Below, one piece after another: positions 40,258 to 49,111 of a stretch of DNA of 64,000 nucleotides; position 1 is the first letter of the stretch; each line of letters begins with the position of its first letter. The notes under the pieces are model-generated. The model was not told the origin of the DNA and made no database searches. It saw only the letters and a list, made by a program, of their open reading frames with translations. The stretch comes from Bacillota bacterium (GTDB taxonomy: Bacteria; Bacillota; Clostridia; Christensenellales; SZUA-584), in assembly GCA_023410595.1 (NCBI GenBank), contig JAEYPO010000007.1, forward strand, positions 62,001 through 126,000, in the 5' to 3' direction. A program made the translations under genes and the position numbers.

Positions 40258-41712
40258 TCAGGTTCTTTTTCTGTGCCATATGGAGGGCAGCAGAAGAAGA
40301 AGGACGGGGTAGATTTCGAGCCGTCCTATAAGCATATCGAAGGACAGCACCAGTTTGCTAAGAACGCTGAAAGAAGAAAAATTGCCAATGGGGCCGACTA
40401 TGCCAAGGCCGGGGCCTATGTTGTTTATGCAGGCCGCGACTGCCGTGGCCGACGTTTCCATATCGAAACCGTCGATTGCAATGAATAAAATCGATATGGA
40501 AGTTATACCAAGGTACACCACCATAAATATGCCCGTGCTGCGTATAACGGGTTCCTCAAGCGGAACGTTATCCAGTTTTACGAGCTTAACCGCCTGCGGA
40601 TGAAGTATCCTGACCGCTTCCCTGCGCAGCGCTTTGAACATTATGATAAAACGTGACACCTTCATTCCGCCGCCCGTCGAACCGGCCGAAGCCCCTATAA
40701 ACATCAGAAACACGAGTACAAACTTGCTAAGCGAGGGCCAGAGGCTGAAGTTGGTCGTTGCGTAGCCGGTAGTGGTTATAACGGACGAGACCTGGAAAGA
40801 GGAATAACGAAGGCTATCTGCATAACTATCGTATACCGTACCTGTGAGATTGACGGAAATTATTGCAATTGAGGCGATAACGATACCGAGATAAACACGG
40901 GTCTCCTCGTGCGTTATGAAAGACTTGAACTTTCTCGCGATGAGAAGGAAATACGCGCTGAAGTTTATGCCGAACAGCACCATGAACACGGCAATCACTA
41001 CTTCAATATAGACGCTTCCATAAGCTCCTATGGAAGCGTTCTTGATAGAAAACCCGCCCGTGCCTGCCGTCCCGAATGTATGAGTGACGCTGTCAAAGAA
41101 GGGCATGCCGCCCAAGAGCAGAAGAACTATCTCGCACAGCGTAAGGCCTATATATATAAGGTAAAGAATTTTCGCGGTCTGGCGCGCCTTGGGAACGAGT
41201 TTCGTCTTTGTCGGCCCCGGACTTTCCGCTCTCATAACGTGGAAGGGGTCGGCTCCCGCCATCGGCAGTATCGCCATTACAAATACAAGCACACCCATGC
41301 CGCCTATCCAGTGCGTAAAGCTGCGCCAGAATAGCATGCTTTTATCGAGCACCTCTACATTGGTAAGTATGCTGGAGCCGGTTGTCGTAAACCCGGATAT
41401 CGTCTCAAAAAGGCTGTCGATATACGAAGGTATAAAGCCCGATATCGTAAAAGGCAATGCGCCGAGCAGCGATATAATCAGCCAGGAAAGCGATACGGTG
41501 ATTAAGCCTTCTTTTGCGTAAAAGGATTTGTCTGCGGGTTTTCGCCGCGTAAGCGGAATGCTGAAAATCAGCATTCCCAATATCACGCCCCCAAATATAA
41601 GCGCGGAGCGGGTTTCTCCATATACGATTGCGACTATCAAAGACAATACCATGAAGAGAGCTTCGAAGCGTATAACCTGACCGCATATGTATCTTATCAT
41701 GCTAAAATTCAT
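40258..41712 (-). CDS. trkH: Trk-type potassium uptake channel subunit TrkH
   Basis: A 484-residue membrane protein of the TrkH/KtrB superfamily with four P-loop repeats. Filter-like segments appear as SGFTTTGSSIL, HTFGTAGTGGFSIK, ITTTGYATTNF and a degenerate fourth loop near NNIGPGLGIVG. It imports K+ under control of the RCK subunit TrkA encoded upstream; the trkA stop and trkH start overlap by one base. Length and the additional N-terminal helices fit TrkH rather than KtrB. Confidence 0.95.
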   Translation of the reverse strand: MNFSMIRYICGQVIRFEALFMVLSLIVAIVYGETRSALIFGGVILGMLIFSIPLTRRKPADKSFYAKEGLITVSLSWLIISLLGALPFTISGFIPSYIDSLFETISGFTTTGSSILTNVEVLDKSMLFWRSFTHWIGGMGVLVFVMAILPMAGADPFHVMRAESPGPTKTKLVPKARQTAKILYLIYIGLTLCEIVLLLLGGMPFFDSVTHTFGTAGTGGFSIKNASIGAYGSVYIEVVIAVFMVLFGINFSAYFLLIARKFKSFITHEETRVYLGIVIASIAIISVNLTGTVYDSYADSLRYSSFQVSSVITTTGYATTNFSLWPSLSKFVLVFLMFIGASAGSTGGGMKVSRFIIMFKALRREAVRILHPQAVKLVKLDNVPLEEPVIRSTGIFMVVYLGITSISILFIAIDGFDMETSATAVAACINNIGPGLGIVGPIGNFSSFSVLSKLVLSFDMLIGRLEIYPVLLLLLPSIWHRKRT

Positions 41713-43076
41713 TATAATCCCCTGTAGATGAAGATATCGTTAAGGTCGTTAAGATGCTCTATCGTAGTAACCACTATCACGCTGTCGCCTTCAACTATAT
41801 AGTCTTTGCCTTTGGGAATTATTATTTCGTTATTCCGCACTATTGTAGCTATTAAAACGTCGTTCTTAATAGGCAGCTTGGAAAAAGGCACGCCGAGGTT
41901 TTTGGTGGACGCGCTGGCGCTGAACTCTACCACTTCGGCGGAGTTGCCGACGACGCGATAAAGCGTCTTTATGCGGTTGCCGTTTGTATTCTCCATGTTC
42001 CTGACATAACGTATTATCTGGTTTGCGGCTATGTTTTTAGGGCTTATTACCCTGTTTATGCCGGCGTTGCTTATCACGTCGGCATAGCCTAATCTGTTTA
42101 TCTTCGTTATCACTTTGGGCACGCCCTTATATGCCGCATACAGTGATATTATAAGATTCTCCTCGTCCATGTCCGTAAGAGCGATAAACGCGCTGTAATC
42201 GGTGAGCCCTTCGGAATCAAGCAGCTCCTTGGATGTGCCGTCGCCGCTAATAATCATCGCTGCGGGTAAAATCTCGCTCAAATACTCGCATCTGTCCTGC
42301 TCTTTTTCAATTATCTTTACGTCTATACCGAGGTCTATGAGCATCGTGCTCAAATAATGAGCAATAAGGCCGCCGCCCACAATCATGACAGAGCGTACCT
42401 TTTTCTCGCGCTGGCCTGTTGATTTTAAATAGTTTCCTATGCTCGCGTAATCTCCGACAATATGTATATGGTCCCCCGGGTTGAGTACGAAATCGCCGTT
42501 GGGTATGAAGGCTTCATGCTGCCTGTCAACAACGCCTATCAAAATGTCCATGCGCATATCATGCAGGCTGGAAACAGGCTTGCCGGCTAAAGGGTTGTCC
42601 TTGTCTATTCTAAACTCGGCCATAAACACCCTGTCGTCCGCAAACGTGCCCACGCTCATAGCGGACGGAAAACTGACAAGGCGCGCTATCTCCTTTGCTG
42701 AGGCGAACTCCGGATTGACCGCCATGCTGAGGCCCATCTCTTTTTCAAACATTGTCAGCTGTTCCCGGTATTCGGGATTTCTTATTCTCGCTATAGTCCG
42801 CTCGGCGCCCAACTTTCTGCCCATAAGGCAGCACAGTATGTTGACCTCGTCCATAGAGGTGGCTGCAATAAGAAGATCGGCCTTCGCTACGCCCGCCTGC
42901 TTTAATACGGAAGCGCTCGTGCCGTTACCTTTGATGGTAAAAACATCAAGCGATTCCATCGACCTTTGCAGTACGTCGTTCCTGTTGTCGATAATCGTAA
43001 TGTCGTGTCCTTCCCGCGACAGGTTCTCCGACAACGTATAGCCAACCTTACCATCGCCAACTATGATGATTCTCAA
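41712..43076 (-). CDS. trkA: Trk system potassium uptake protein TrkA (double RCK)
   Basis: A 454-residue cytosolic regulator with two complete RCK units. The first starts MRIIIVGDGKVGYTLSENLS and the second VRSVMIVGGGLIAHYLSTML, each with a nucleotide-binding Rossmann fold followed by a TrkA-C domain (the last, ENNEIIIPKG-like segment, near the C-terminus). It gates TrkH in response to nucleotides, and in many Firmicutes TrkA-C/RCK_C domains bind c-di-AMP. The start is TTG 43076, nine bases after GGAGG. It is divergent from ktrB with a 250-bp gap. Confidence 0.94.
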   Translation of the reverse strand: MRIIIVGDGKVGYTLSENLSREGHDITIIDNRNDVLQRSMESLDVFTIKGNGTSASVLKQAGVAKADLLIAATSMDEVNILCCLMGRKLGAERTIARIRNPEYREQLTMFEKEMGLSMAVNPEFASAKEIARLVSFPSAMSVGTFADDRVFMAEFRIDKDNPLAGKPVSSLHDMRMDILIGVVDRQHEAFIPNGDFVLNPGDHIHIVGDYASIGNYLKSTGQREKKVRSVMIVGGGLIAHYLSTMLIDLGIDVKIIEKEQDRCEYLSEILPAAMIISGDGTSKELLDSEGLTDYSAFIALTDMDEENLIISLYAAYKGVPKVITKINRLGYADVISNAGINRVISPKNIAANQIIRYVRNMENTNGNRIKTLYRVVGNSAEVVEFSASASTKNLGVPFSKLPIKNDVLIATIVRNNEIIIPKGKDYIVEGDSVIVVTTIEHLNDLNDIFIYRGL

Positions 43077-43272
43077 TTCTCAAGCCCTCCAGCAAGTTAG
43101 TCTGTTTATTATAAGGAAAAACCGGCTATTTTATCAAATAATAATTATATGTATCAAAACGATCTGACCAATCCACCTTACATTATTATATAAAAGAGAC
43201 GGTGTCAACCGTTGAAGGTAAGCACGCAGAACAGGCGCTCATTGTTATCATTTAGGGGAGTTCTAAATGATG

Positions 43273-43301
43273 TTGTATTTATTTGAAGTATATGCTATAA
43301 T
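43273..43301 (+). promoter_or_regulatory. Promoter of ktrB-ktrA
   Basis: TTGTAT (43273-43278), a 17-base spacer and TATAAT (43296-43301). The rest of the divergent gap (43077-43272) shows no recognisable c-di-AMP riboswitch. Confidence 0.7.
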
Positions 43302-43324
43302 TCACGCTCATAAGGTGAAATAAA

Positions 43325-44704
43325 TTGTTGTCACGAACAAGAAAATTAAAACTGCATCCGGCTCAGGTAGTAATAGCAGGGTTTTTGATACTCATACTGG
43401 CGGGGGCTGTGATCCTCTGGCTGCCGTTTTCTGTGCAGCCAGGCAAACACGTGTCGTTCCTCGACGCGTTTTTTACGTCCACATCTGCAGTATGCGTTAC
43501 CGGGCTTGTGACGCTCGATCCGGGCACGACGTATACGCTGCTAGGACAGATCATAATAATGCTGCTTATACAGGCGGGGGGCCTCGGGTTTATGACCGTG
43601 ACGTCGCTCGCTTTTATATTTGTAAGAAAACGCATAACGCTCTCGGAACGCCTTATAATAAGGGAATCGCTAAACGAATTTGACCTTTCAGGGCTCGTTA
43701 AAATGATAATAAGGATACTTAAGGTCACTTTCGTAGCCGAATTTCTGGGAGCGGCGATACTTGCGACAAGGTTCGTGCCGCTGTATGGCCCAAAGGGCAT
43801 ATATTTCGGCGTATTCCACGCGGTGTCGGCGTTTTGCAACGCGGGGTTCGACGTTCTTGGCGCTGTAAACGAGCCGTTTGCGAACCTTATACCGTTCCAG
43901 TCCGACCCGGTTGTAATACTGACAATAGCGGCGCTAATAGTGATAGGGGGCCTGGGGTTCGTTGTTATCACAAACATATTAAGCCCCGAACGTATAAGGA
44001 AAAAGATGCGCATAACAAGGCACTCAAAGCTTGTGCTTATAATGACCGGCATACTCATAGCAAGCGGCGCGGCGCTCATATTCCTGTTCGAGAACTCGAA
44101 CCCGCAGACAATTGGGCCGCAGGATGTGGGTACGAAGATACTGAGCAGCGTGTTTCAGTCCATAACGCCGAGGACGGCAGGGTTCCAGTCGATAAACCAG
44201 GACGGCATGATGCCGGCGACTAAACTGCTCGTCATGATATTTATGTTCATAGGCGCTTCACCCGCGGGTACGGGCGGCGGCATAAAAACGACGACCTTCG
44301 CAATAGTGCTTATGAACGTGTTTACCGTAACGACAGGCCGCAAGGACGCGAATATAATGGGCAGACGGCTTGCGCTCGAAACAATAAGAAAGGCTATGGT
44401 CATATTCGCGTTGTCGCTGCTGCTTGTGTTTTTTGCAGCGTTTGCAATGATTGCAATAGAGGGGTATAAAGGCGGGCTGTTTTCGTTTGAGAACATATTT
44501 TTTGAAGTACTGTCCGCATTCGGCACAGTAGGGCTCTCGTGCGGGCTTACGCCGTCTTTGAGCGCGGCGAGCAAGATAATATTAATGTTTGTGATGTATT
44601 GCGGGCGGGTCGGACTTATGACGCTCACTTTCGCGCTCGCGGTAAGCACATCTCAAAATGGCGGGAAAATACGGTATCCGGAAGAAAGGTTTATGGTAGG
44701 TTAG
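43325..44704 (+). CDS. ktrB: Ktr-type potassium uptake channel subunit KtrB
   Basis: The gene encodes 459 residues with four P-loop repeats: TSTSAVCVTGLVTLDPG, SAFCNAGFDVLG, ITPRTAGFQSINQ and SAFGTVGLSCGL. The conserved Gly residues of the selectivity filter are present in all four. KtrB imports K+ with Na+ dependence in many species. The TTG start at 43325 is preceded by AAGGTG at seven bases. ktrA follows three bases after the stop, so this is a complete Ktr system next to a complete Trk system. Confidence 0.95.
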   Translation: MLSRTRKLKLHPAQVVIAGFLILILAGAVILWLPFSVQPGKHVSFLDAFFTSTSAVCVTGLVTLDPGTTYTLLGQIIIMLLIQAGGLGFMTVTSLAFIFVRKRITLSERLIIRESLNEFDLSGLVKMIIRILKVTFVAEFLGAAILATRFVPLYGPKGIYFGVFHAVSAFCNAGFDVLGAVNEPFANLIPFQSDPVVILTIAALIVIGGLGFVVITNILSPERIRKKMRITRHSKLVLIMTGILIASGAALIFLFENSNPQTIGPQDVGTKILSSVFQSITPRTAGFQSINQDGMMPATKLLVMIFMFIGASPAGTGGGIKTTTFAIVLMNVFTVTTGRKDANIMGRRLALETIRKAMVIFALSLLLVFFAAFAMIAIEGYKGGLFSFENIFFEVLSAFGTVGLSCGLTPSLSAASKIILMFVMYCGRVGLMTLTFALAVSTSQNGGKIRYPEERFMVG

Positions 44705-44707
44705 CAT

Positions 44708-45373
44708 ATGATTAAAAAACAATTTGTTGTTATAGGAATGGGGCGTTTCGGGCAGGCCGTCGCGAAATCGCTTTCAAGGCTCGGCGAAGAGGTGCTCGCC
44801 GTCGATATAGACGAGGAGCGCATCAACGATATTGCGCCATATGTCACGCACGCCGTGCAGGCCGACGCTACTGATGAAAAGGCGCTCGCCGCGCTGGGAA
44901 TAAGAAATTTTGACGTAGCCGTCGTCACGATGTCCACCGACATCGAGGCAAGCATATTCATAACGATGCTGTGCAAGGAGATGGGCGTGAACTTCGTAGT
45001 CGCGAAGGCTCAGAGCGAGCTGCACGGCAAGATGCTTCACAAGACGGGCGCGGACAAGGTAATATACCCTGAGCGCGATATGGGTCTGCGCGTGGCGCAC
45101 AACCTTGCCGCCGCCAACATACTCGACTATATCGAGTTAACGGGAGACATAAGGGTAGTTGAGATAGTCGCCGTGGAAGAATGGACAGATAAAAGTCTTA
45201 TGGAACTCGATTTCCGCAGAAAATACAGCGTCAACGTTATAGCGATTAAGAAAGTGGACGGAACAATGAACACCTCGCCCAAAGGTGCCGACGTAATCGA
45301 AAAGGGAGACCTGCTTATCGTTATTGGCGGCCAGGAGAGTATAGAGAAGATGGAGAGAGCGACAAAGAGATAA
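44708..45373 (+). CDS. ktrA: Ktr system RCK subunit KtrA
   Basis: A 221-residue single-RCK protein. The Rossmann start KKQFVVIGMGRFGQAVAKSL binds ATP/ADP; the C-terminal RCK_C (TrkA-C) domain (about residues 135-221) includes LRKYSVNVIAIKKVDG-like and ADVIEKGDLLIVIGG segments. Octameric rings of KtrA gate KtrB, and c-di-AMP bound to RCK_C inhibits uptake in other Firmicutes. CdaA is encoded at 19869, so that control is plausible here. Confidence 0.95.
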   Translation: MIKKQFVVIGMGRFGQAVAKSLSRLGEEVLAVDIDEERINDIAPYVTHAVQADATDEKALAALGIRNFDVAVVTMSTDIEASIFITMLCKEMGVNFVVAKAQSELHGKMLHKTGADKVIYPERDMGLRVAHNLAAANILDYIELTGDIRVVEIVAVEEWTDKSLMELDFRRKYSVNVIAIKKVDGTMNTSPKGADVIEKGDLLIVIGGQESIEKMERATKR

Positions 45374-45867
45374 AACAAAACAGCGACACGATATTTAACT
45401 TACCATGCCGCTGCTTTTAAGTAAAGATCTGGCCGCCGCTAACATGTCTTGTCTTGCTTTCGGCTAAAGCGGAACGACCCGCCTGGATTCTTGGCCTCTC
45501 ACGGCAGCCGGTAAACCCGAATGGCCTAAAAATACGTTCGCCTACATGCACGTCCAGTGCATTAATACTTACTTTTACCAGTCTTCCAACATAAGCGCCA
45601 ACGCGCTATTCAAAGTTTAGCATTGTCAGCTCCGGCTAAGACGGCCATTTCTTTACGATAATATTCTATGTAGTTTAGCGCGAAATATTTATTCGTGCTT
45701 ACATTTTCCTCGAATTTCAGAAGGGCAATTAAAAAGTATAAATATAAAAATGCAAGAAGTACGCCGCACGGTTTCAAGTAAATGTGGAAAAAGGCGTAGT
45801 GGCGTAAGTATAGTTATGAAATATGCAATAAATATTTTGAGGAGATGCAAATCAATGCAATTTTCTA
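45374..45867. other. Long intergenic region with no recognised gene
   Basis: A gap of almost 500 bases precedes the glutamate synthase promoter. I found no tRNA, riboswitch or convincing gene. A minus-strand frame of about 67 codons ends at 45610 and reads hydrophobic in the middle (VLLAFLYLYFLIALLKFEEN) but has no start with a ribosome binding site; it may be a gene remnant. Composition falls to AT-rich beyond 45640. Confidence 0.4.
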
Positions 45868-45896
45868 TTGCTTTTTAATAATATGGATAGTATAAT
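45868..45896 (+). promoter_or_regulatory. Promoter of the glutamate synthase operon
   Basis: TTGCTT (45868-45873), a 17-base spacer and TATAAT (45891-45896). Transcription would begin near 45903, giving a leader of about 160 bases. Confidence 0.75.
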
Positions 45897-45949
45897 TAAA
45901 ACACAAAAGATATATCCGGTATAAGTAGAATTATCGGGAAGAGAAACAA

Positions 45950-46001
45950 AGGCGTTTCAAAAGACCTTGGAAACAAGGGAGGTTTGTAAGCGTCTTTTTT
46001 T
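45950..46001 (+). terminator. Leader terminator (putative attenuator) of the glutamate synthase operon
   Basis: AGGCGTTT (45950-45957) pairs with AAGCGTCT (45988-45995) with two G-T pairs, enclosing an inner hairpin CCTTG-GAAA-CAAGG (45965-45978). Seven T's follow. It lies between the promoter and the first gene, the position of an attenuation site. No known riboswitch or T-box motif was identified upstream of it. Confidence 0.65.
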
Positions 46002-46063
46002 GACTAAAAAAGCGATTTTTAAAAGCGCCGTAATACAATCTATGGCGGCGTAAGGGGGAAAAG

Positions 46064-47152
46064 TTGAAACATGAAGGAGAGGTAAGGATACCGTCAGGCT
46101 GCGCTATCAGCGGTATTTTAAACCGCAAGGGCGAACGCTTTTCGGGCGAGACTGTGATGCGCTCTATTTCGCTCATGCGCGACAGAAGCAACGGGCTGGG
46201 CGGAGGCTTTGCAGGTTACGGCATCTACCCGGACCACAAGGATTTTTACGCGCTTCATATATTTTACGACGATCGCGATTCAAAGCCGCCCGTCGAAGAG
46301 TTTATAAACCGTTTCTTCGATGTGGAAAGCTCAGGGAAAATGCCCACGAGAAAGGCGCCCGGTATTGGACGCAGTCCGCTGATATGGCGTTATTTCGCTC
46401 TGCCCAAAGCGTTTCGCATGGAAGAGGCGGAGATGGACGAGCAGGAATTCGTCGCGAAGTGCGTGCTGCGCATCAACAGCGAATACAAGGGCGCGTTCGT
46501 ATTCTCGTCCGGCAAGAACATGGGGGCGTTTAAAGGCGTAGGTTACCCGGAGGACATAGGCAGCTTCTTCATGCTCGAGCAGTACGACGCGTACCTTTGG
46601 ACGTCTCACGGCAGGTTTCCCACGAACACGCCGGGCTGGTGGGGCGGCGCGCACCCTTTCACGCTGCTTAACTGGTCGGTAGTGCACAACGGCGAGATAT
46701 CTTCTTACGACGCGAACAAGAGGTTCGTAGAAATGTACGGATACGAATGCACGCTGATGACGGATACGGAAGTAATAACATATATAATAGACCTTTTGGT
46801 GCGTAAGCACGGCATGAACCTGCGCGAAGCGGTAAGCGTAATGGCCGCGCCTTTCTGGAGCGAGATAGAGCTTATGGACGAGGAAGAGAAGAGGAAGTTT
46901 GAGGCTATACGCGCCGTTTACGGCTCGGCGCTGATAAACGGGCCGTTTTCGATAATACTCGGCTTTGAGGGCGGCATGATGGCGCTTAACGACAGGATAA
47001 AGCTAAGGCCGCTCGTGGCAGCCGAGAGGGGCGACATGCTGTATGTGGCGAGCGAGGAAGCGGCGATAAGGGTCATCTGCCCGTCGCCCGACAGGGTGTG
47101 GTCGCCGTCGGGCGGAGAGCCGGTATTCGGATTTGTGGAGGGACATAAATGA
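46064..47152 (+). CDS. Glutamate synthase, glutaminase (class II amidotransferase) subunit
   Basis: A 362-residue protein corresponding to the N-terminal amidotransferase domain of GltB, which releases ammonia from glutamine. The catalytic Cys is in PSGCAISGIL, about residue 14; class II amidotransferases need this Cys at the mature N-terminus, so the first 13 residues should be removed. Other motifs: DRSNGLGGGFAGYGIYP, WTSHGRFPTNTPGWWGGAHP and VVHNGEISSYDANKRF. The start is TTG 46064 with AAGGGGG five bases upstream. It overlaps the next subunit gene by four bases (ATGA). Confidence 0.9.
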   Translation: MKHEGEVRIPSGCAISGILNRKGERFSGETVMRSISLMRDRSNGLGGGFAGYGIYPDHKDFYALHIFYDDRDSKPPVEEFINRFFDVESSGKMPTRKAPGIGRSPLIWRYFALPKAFRMEEAEMDEQEFVAKCVLRINSEYKGAFVFSSGKNMGAFKGVGYPEDIGSFFMLEQYDAYLWTSHGRFPTNTPGWWGGAHPFTLLNWSVVHNGEISSYDANKRFVEMYGYECTLMTDTEVITYIIDLLVRKHGMNLREAVSVMAAPFWSEIELMDEEEKRKFEAIRAVYGSALINGPFSIILGFEGGMMALNDRIKLRPLVAAERGDMLYVASEEAAIRVICPSPDRVWSPSGGEPVFGFVEGHK

Positions 47153-48654
47153 GCTTACAGCTTGTCTGGCCGGATTATCTGGTCTTAAGAGATGAAAACA
47201 GATGCATACAATGCGAGGTGTGCGCGAAACAGTGCGCCAACGAGGTGCACAAGCTTGACCCGGACACGGGCAAGATGGTCGCGGACGAAAGTAAATGCGT
47301 CGACTGCCAGCGCTGCGTCGTAATGTGTCCCACGCGCGCGCTTAAGATACGCGTTAACGATTTGGAGTTTAAGCCGAACGCGAACTGGTCGTCCTCGCTG
47401 ATAAAGGAAGTATATAAACAGGCCGCTTCGGGAGGCGTGCTACAGTCGGGTATGGGCAATCCGCAACCTTTTCCGGTGTACTGGGATAAGATAGTGATAA
47501 ACGCTTCGCAGGTGACGAACCCTTCGATAGACCCGCTGCGAGAGCCTATGGAAACAGGCGTAATACTCGGACGCAAGCCTGAAAAGCTGGAGTTCGGCTG
47601 GGACGGTAAGCTGCTCACCGAAATGCCTCCGCAGGTAAAGCTTAATGTACCCATAATGTTTTCGGCGATGTCGTTCGGCTCGATTTCCGGCAACGCGCAT
47701 GAGGCGCTGGCCAGAGCCGCGACTCAGCTGGGGACGCTTTACAACACGGGCGAGGGCGGGCTCGCTAAAGAGATGTACAAATACGGACAGAATACTATAG
47801 TGCAGGTCGCGTCGGGAAGGTTCGGCGTCGACCCGGATTATCTGAACGCGGGAGCAATACTTGAGATAAAGATAGGCCAGGGCGCGAAGCCGGGGCTCGG
47901 CGGGCATCTGCCGGGAGCGAAGGTGGGCGAGGCGGTATCAAAGGCGAGGATGATACCCGAAGGCTCGGACGCGTTATCGCCCGCTCCGCACCACGACATA
48001 TATTCTATAGAAGATTTGCGGCAGCTGATATACTCGCTCAAAGAAGCGACGAATTATACAAAGCCGGTGGGCGTGAAGATAGCGGCCGTGCACAACGCGG
48101 CGGCTATTGCTTCAGGCATCGCAAGGGCGGGCGCGGACATCATAGCCATCGACGGCTTCAGGGGCGGCACGGGCTCGGCGCCCACAAGGACGAGAGACAA
48201 CGTGGGCATACCTATTGAGCTTGCGCTTGCTTCCGTCGACCAGCGCCTGCGGGAAGAAAGCATAAGGAACGAGGTGTCGCTCGTAGCGGCGGGCAGCATA
48301 AGGAGCAGTGCGGACGTTGTAAAGGCGATTGCTCTCGGAGCGGACGCCGTGTATATAGCTTCTGCGGCGCTGCTCGCTATGGGGTGCCATATGTGCCAGA
48401 CATGCTACACTGGCAAATGCAACTGGGGCATAGCAACGCAGCGGGAAGACCTTGTTAAGCGCCTCAACCCCGACATAGCGGCGGAGCGGCTCGTCAACCT
48501 CGTTACGGGCTGGAAACACGAGATAGACGAGATGCTGGGCGGCATGGGCATAAACGCGATAGAGAGCCTGAGGGGCAACCGCCTGATGCTGCGCGGCGTG
48601 GGGCTTAACGAGAAGGAGCTTGAGATACTCGGCATCAAGCACGCGGGAGAGTAG
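47149..48654 (+). CDS. Glutamate synthase, FMN/iron-sulfur synthase subunit
   Basis: The 501 residues correspond to the central FMN-binding synthase domain of GltB, with an added N-terminal 2[4Fe-4S] ferredoxin segment (CIQCEVCAKQC and CVDCQRCVVMCP). FMN-barrel motifs: MFSAMSFGSISGNAHEALAR, NTGEGGL, GQGAKPGLGGHLPGAK, IDGFRGGTGSAPT. The [3Fe-4S]-type cysteines are in CHMCQTCYTGKCNWGIAT. It joins ammonia and 2-oxoglutarate into glutamate. The subunit is separate from the amidotransferase and GXGXG parts, as in archaeal and clostridial split glutamate synthases. Confidence 0.93.
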   Translation: MSLQLVWPDYLVLRDENRCIQCEVCAKQCANEVHKLDPDTGKMVADESKCVDCQRCVVMCPTRALKIRVNDLEFKPNANWSSSLIKEVYKQAASGGVLQSGMGNPQPFPVYWDKIVINASQVTNPSIDPLREPMETGVILGRKPEKLEFGWDGKLLTEMPPQVKLNVPIMFSAMSFGSISGNAHEALARAATQLGTLYNTGEGGLAKEMYKYGQNTIVQVASGRFGVDPDYLNAGAILEIKIGQGAKPGLGGHLPGAKVGEAVSKARMIPEGSDALSPAPHHDIYSIEDLRQLIYSLKEATNYTKPVGVKIAAVHNAAAIASGIARAGADIIAIDGFRGGTGSAPTRTRDNVGIPIELALASVDQRLREESIRNEVSLVAAGSIRSSADVVKAIALGADAVYIASAALLAMGCHMCQTCYTGKCNWGIATQREDLVKRLNPDIAAERLVNLVTGWKHEIDEMLGGMGINAIESLRGNRLMLRGVGLNEKELEILGIKHAGE

Positions 48655-48658
48655 AGAT

Positions 48659-49111
48659 ATGAAGAAGGTTTACGCTGACGAAAGATGGTGCCTCGGGTGC
48701 GGCCTTTGCAAGGTGTATTGCCGGACGGCGCATTCGCTCACTAAGGATATAATAAAGGCGCACAAGCTGGAAGACCCGAAGCCGGTAGAGAGGCTGCACA
48801 TAGAGACTGGGGACACAGTAAACTTTGCGCTGCAGTGCAGGCATTGCGACGACCCGAAGTGCGTGCAAGGGTGCATAACGGGCGCTATGCACAAAGACCC
48901 TGTGACCGGAGTCGTTACTAACGAGGTGGAGCGGTGCGTAGGGTGCTGGACGTGTGTGCTCGTATGCCCTTACGGCGCTATCGTGCGCGACGAGGGCAAA
49001 AAGAAGGTAGCCGCGAAGTGCGACCTTTGCTGCGAGCTGGGCGAGCCGGAATGTGTAAAGCATTGTCCTAATAATGCCCTTAAATACGAGGACAGGGGGG
49101 ATAACGAGTGA
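48659..49111 (+). CDS. Four-cluster ferredoxin subunit of glutamate synthase
   Basis: A 150-residue ferredoxin from ATG 48659 (GGGAGAG upstream), with four cysteine groups: CLGCGLCKVYCRT, CRHCDDPKCVQGC, CVGCWTCVLVCPYGA and CDLCCELGEPECVKHCPN. This resembles electron-transfer subunits of the HycB/DmsB type and would carry electrons between the NAD(P)H/FAD subunit and the FMN subunit. It overlaps the flavoprotein gene by ATGA. The in-frame ATG at 48620 lies inside the previous gene and is not used. Confidence 0.9.
   Translation: MKKVYADERWCLGCGLCKVYCRTAHSLTKDIIKAHKLEDPKPVERLHIETGDTVNFALQCRHCDDPKCVQGCITGAMHKDPVTGVVTNEVERCVGCWTCVLVCPYGAIVRDEGKKKVAAKCDLCCELGEPECVKHCPNNALKYEDRGDNE

Noticed and set aside
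43077..43272. c-di-AMP (ydaO-type) riboswitch before ktrB
   Set aside because: The gap is AT-rich and does not show the GC-rich pseudosymmetric core of that class.
45374..45867. tRNA or other structured RNA gene
   Set aside because: No T-loop consensus GGTTCGA or cloverleaf pattern was found.
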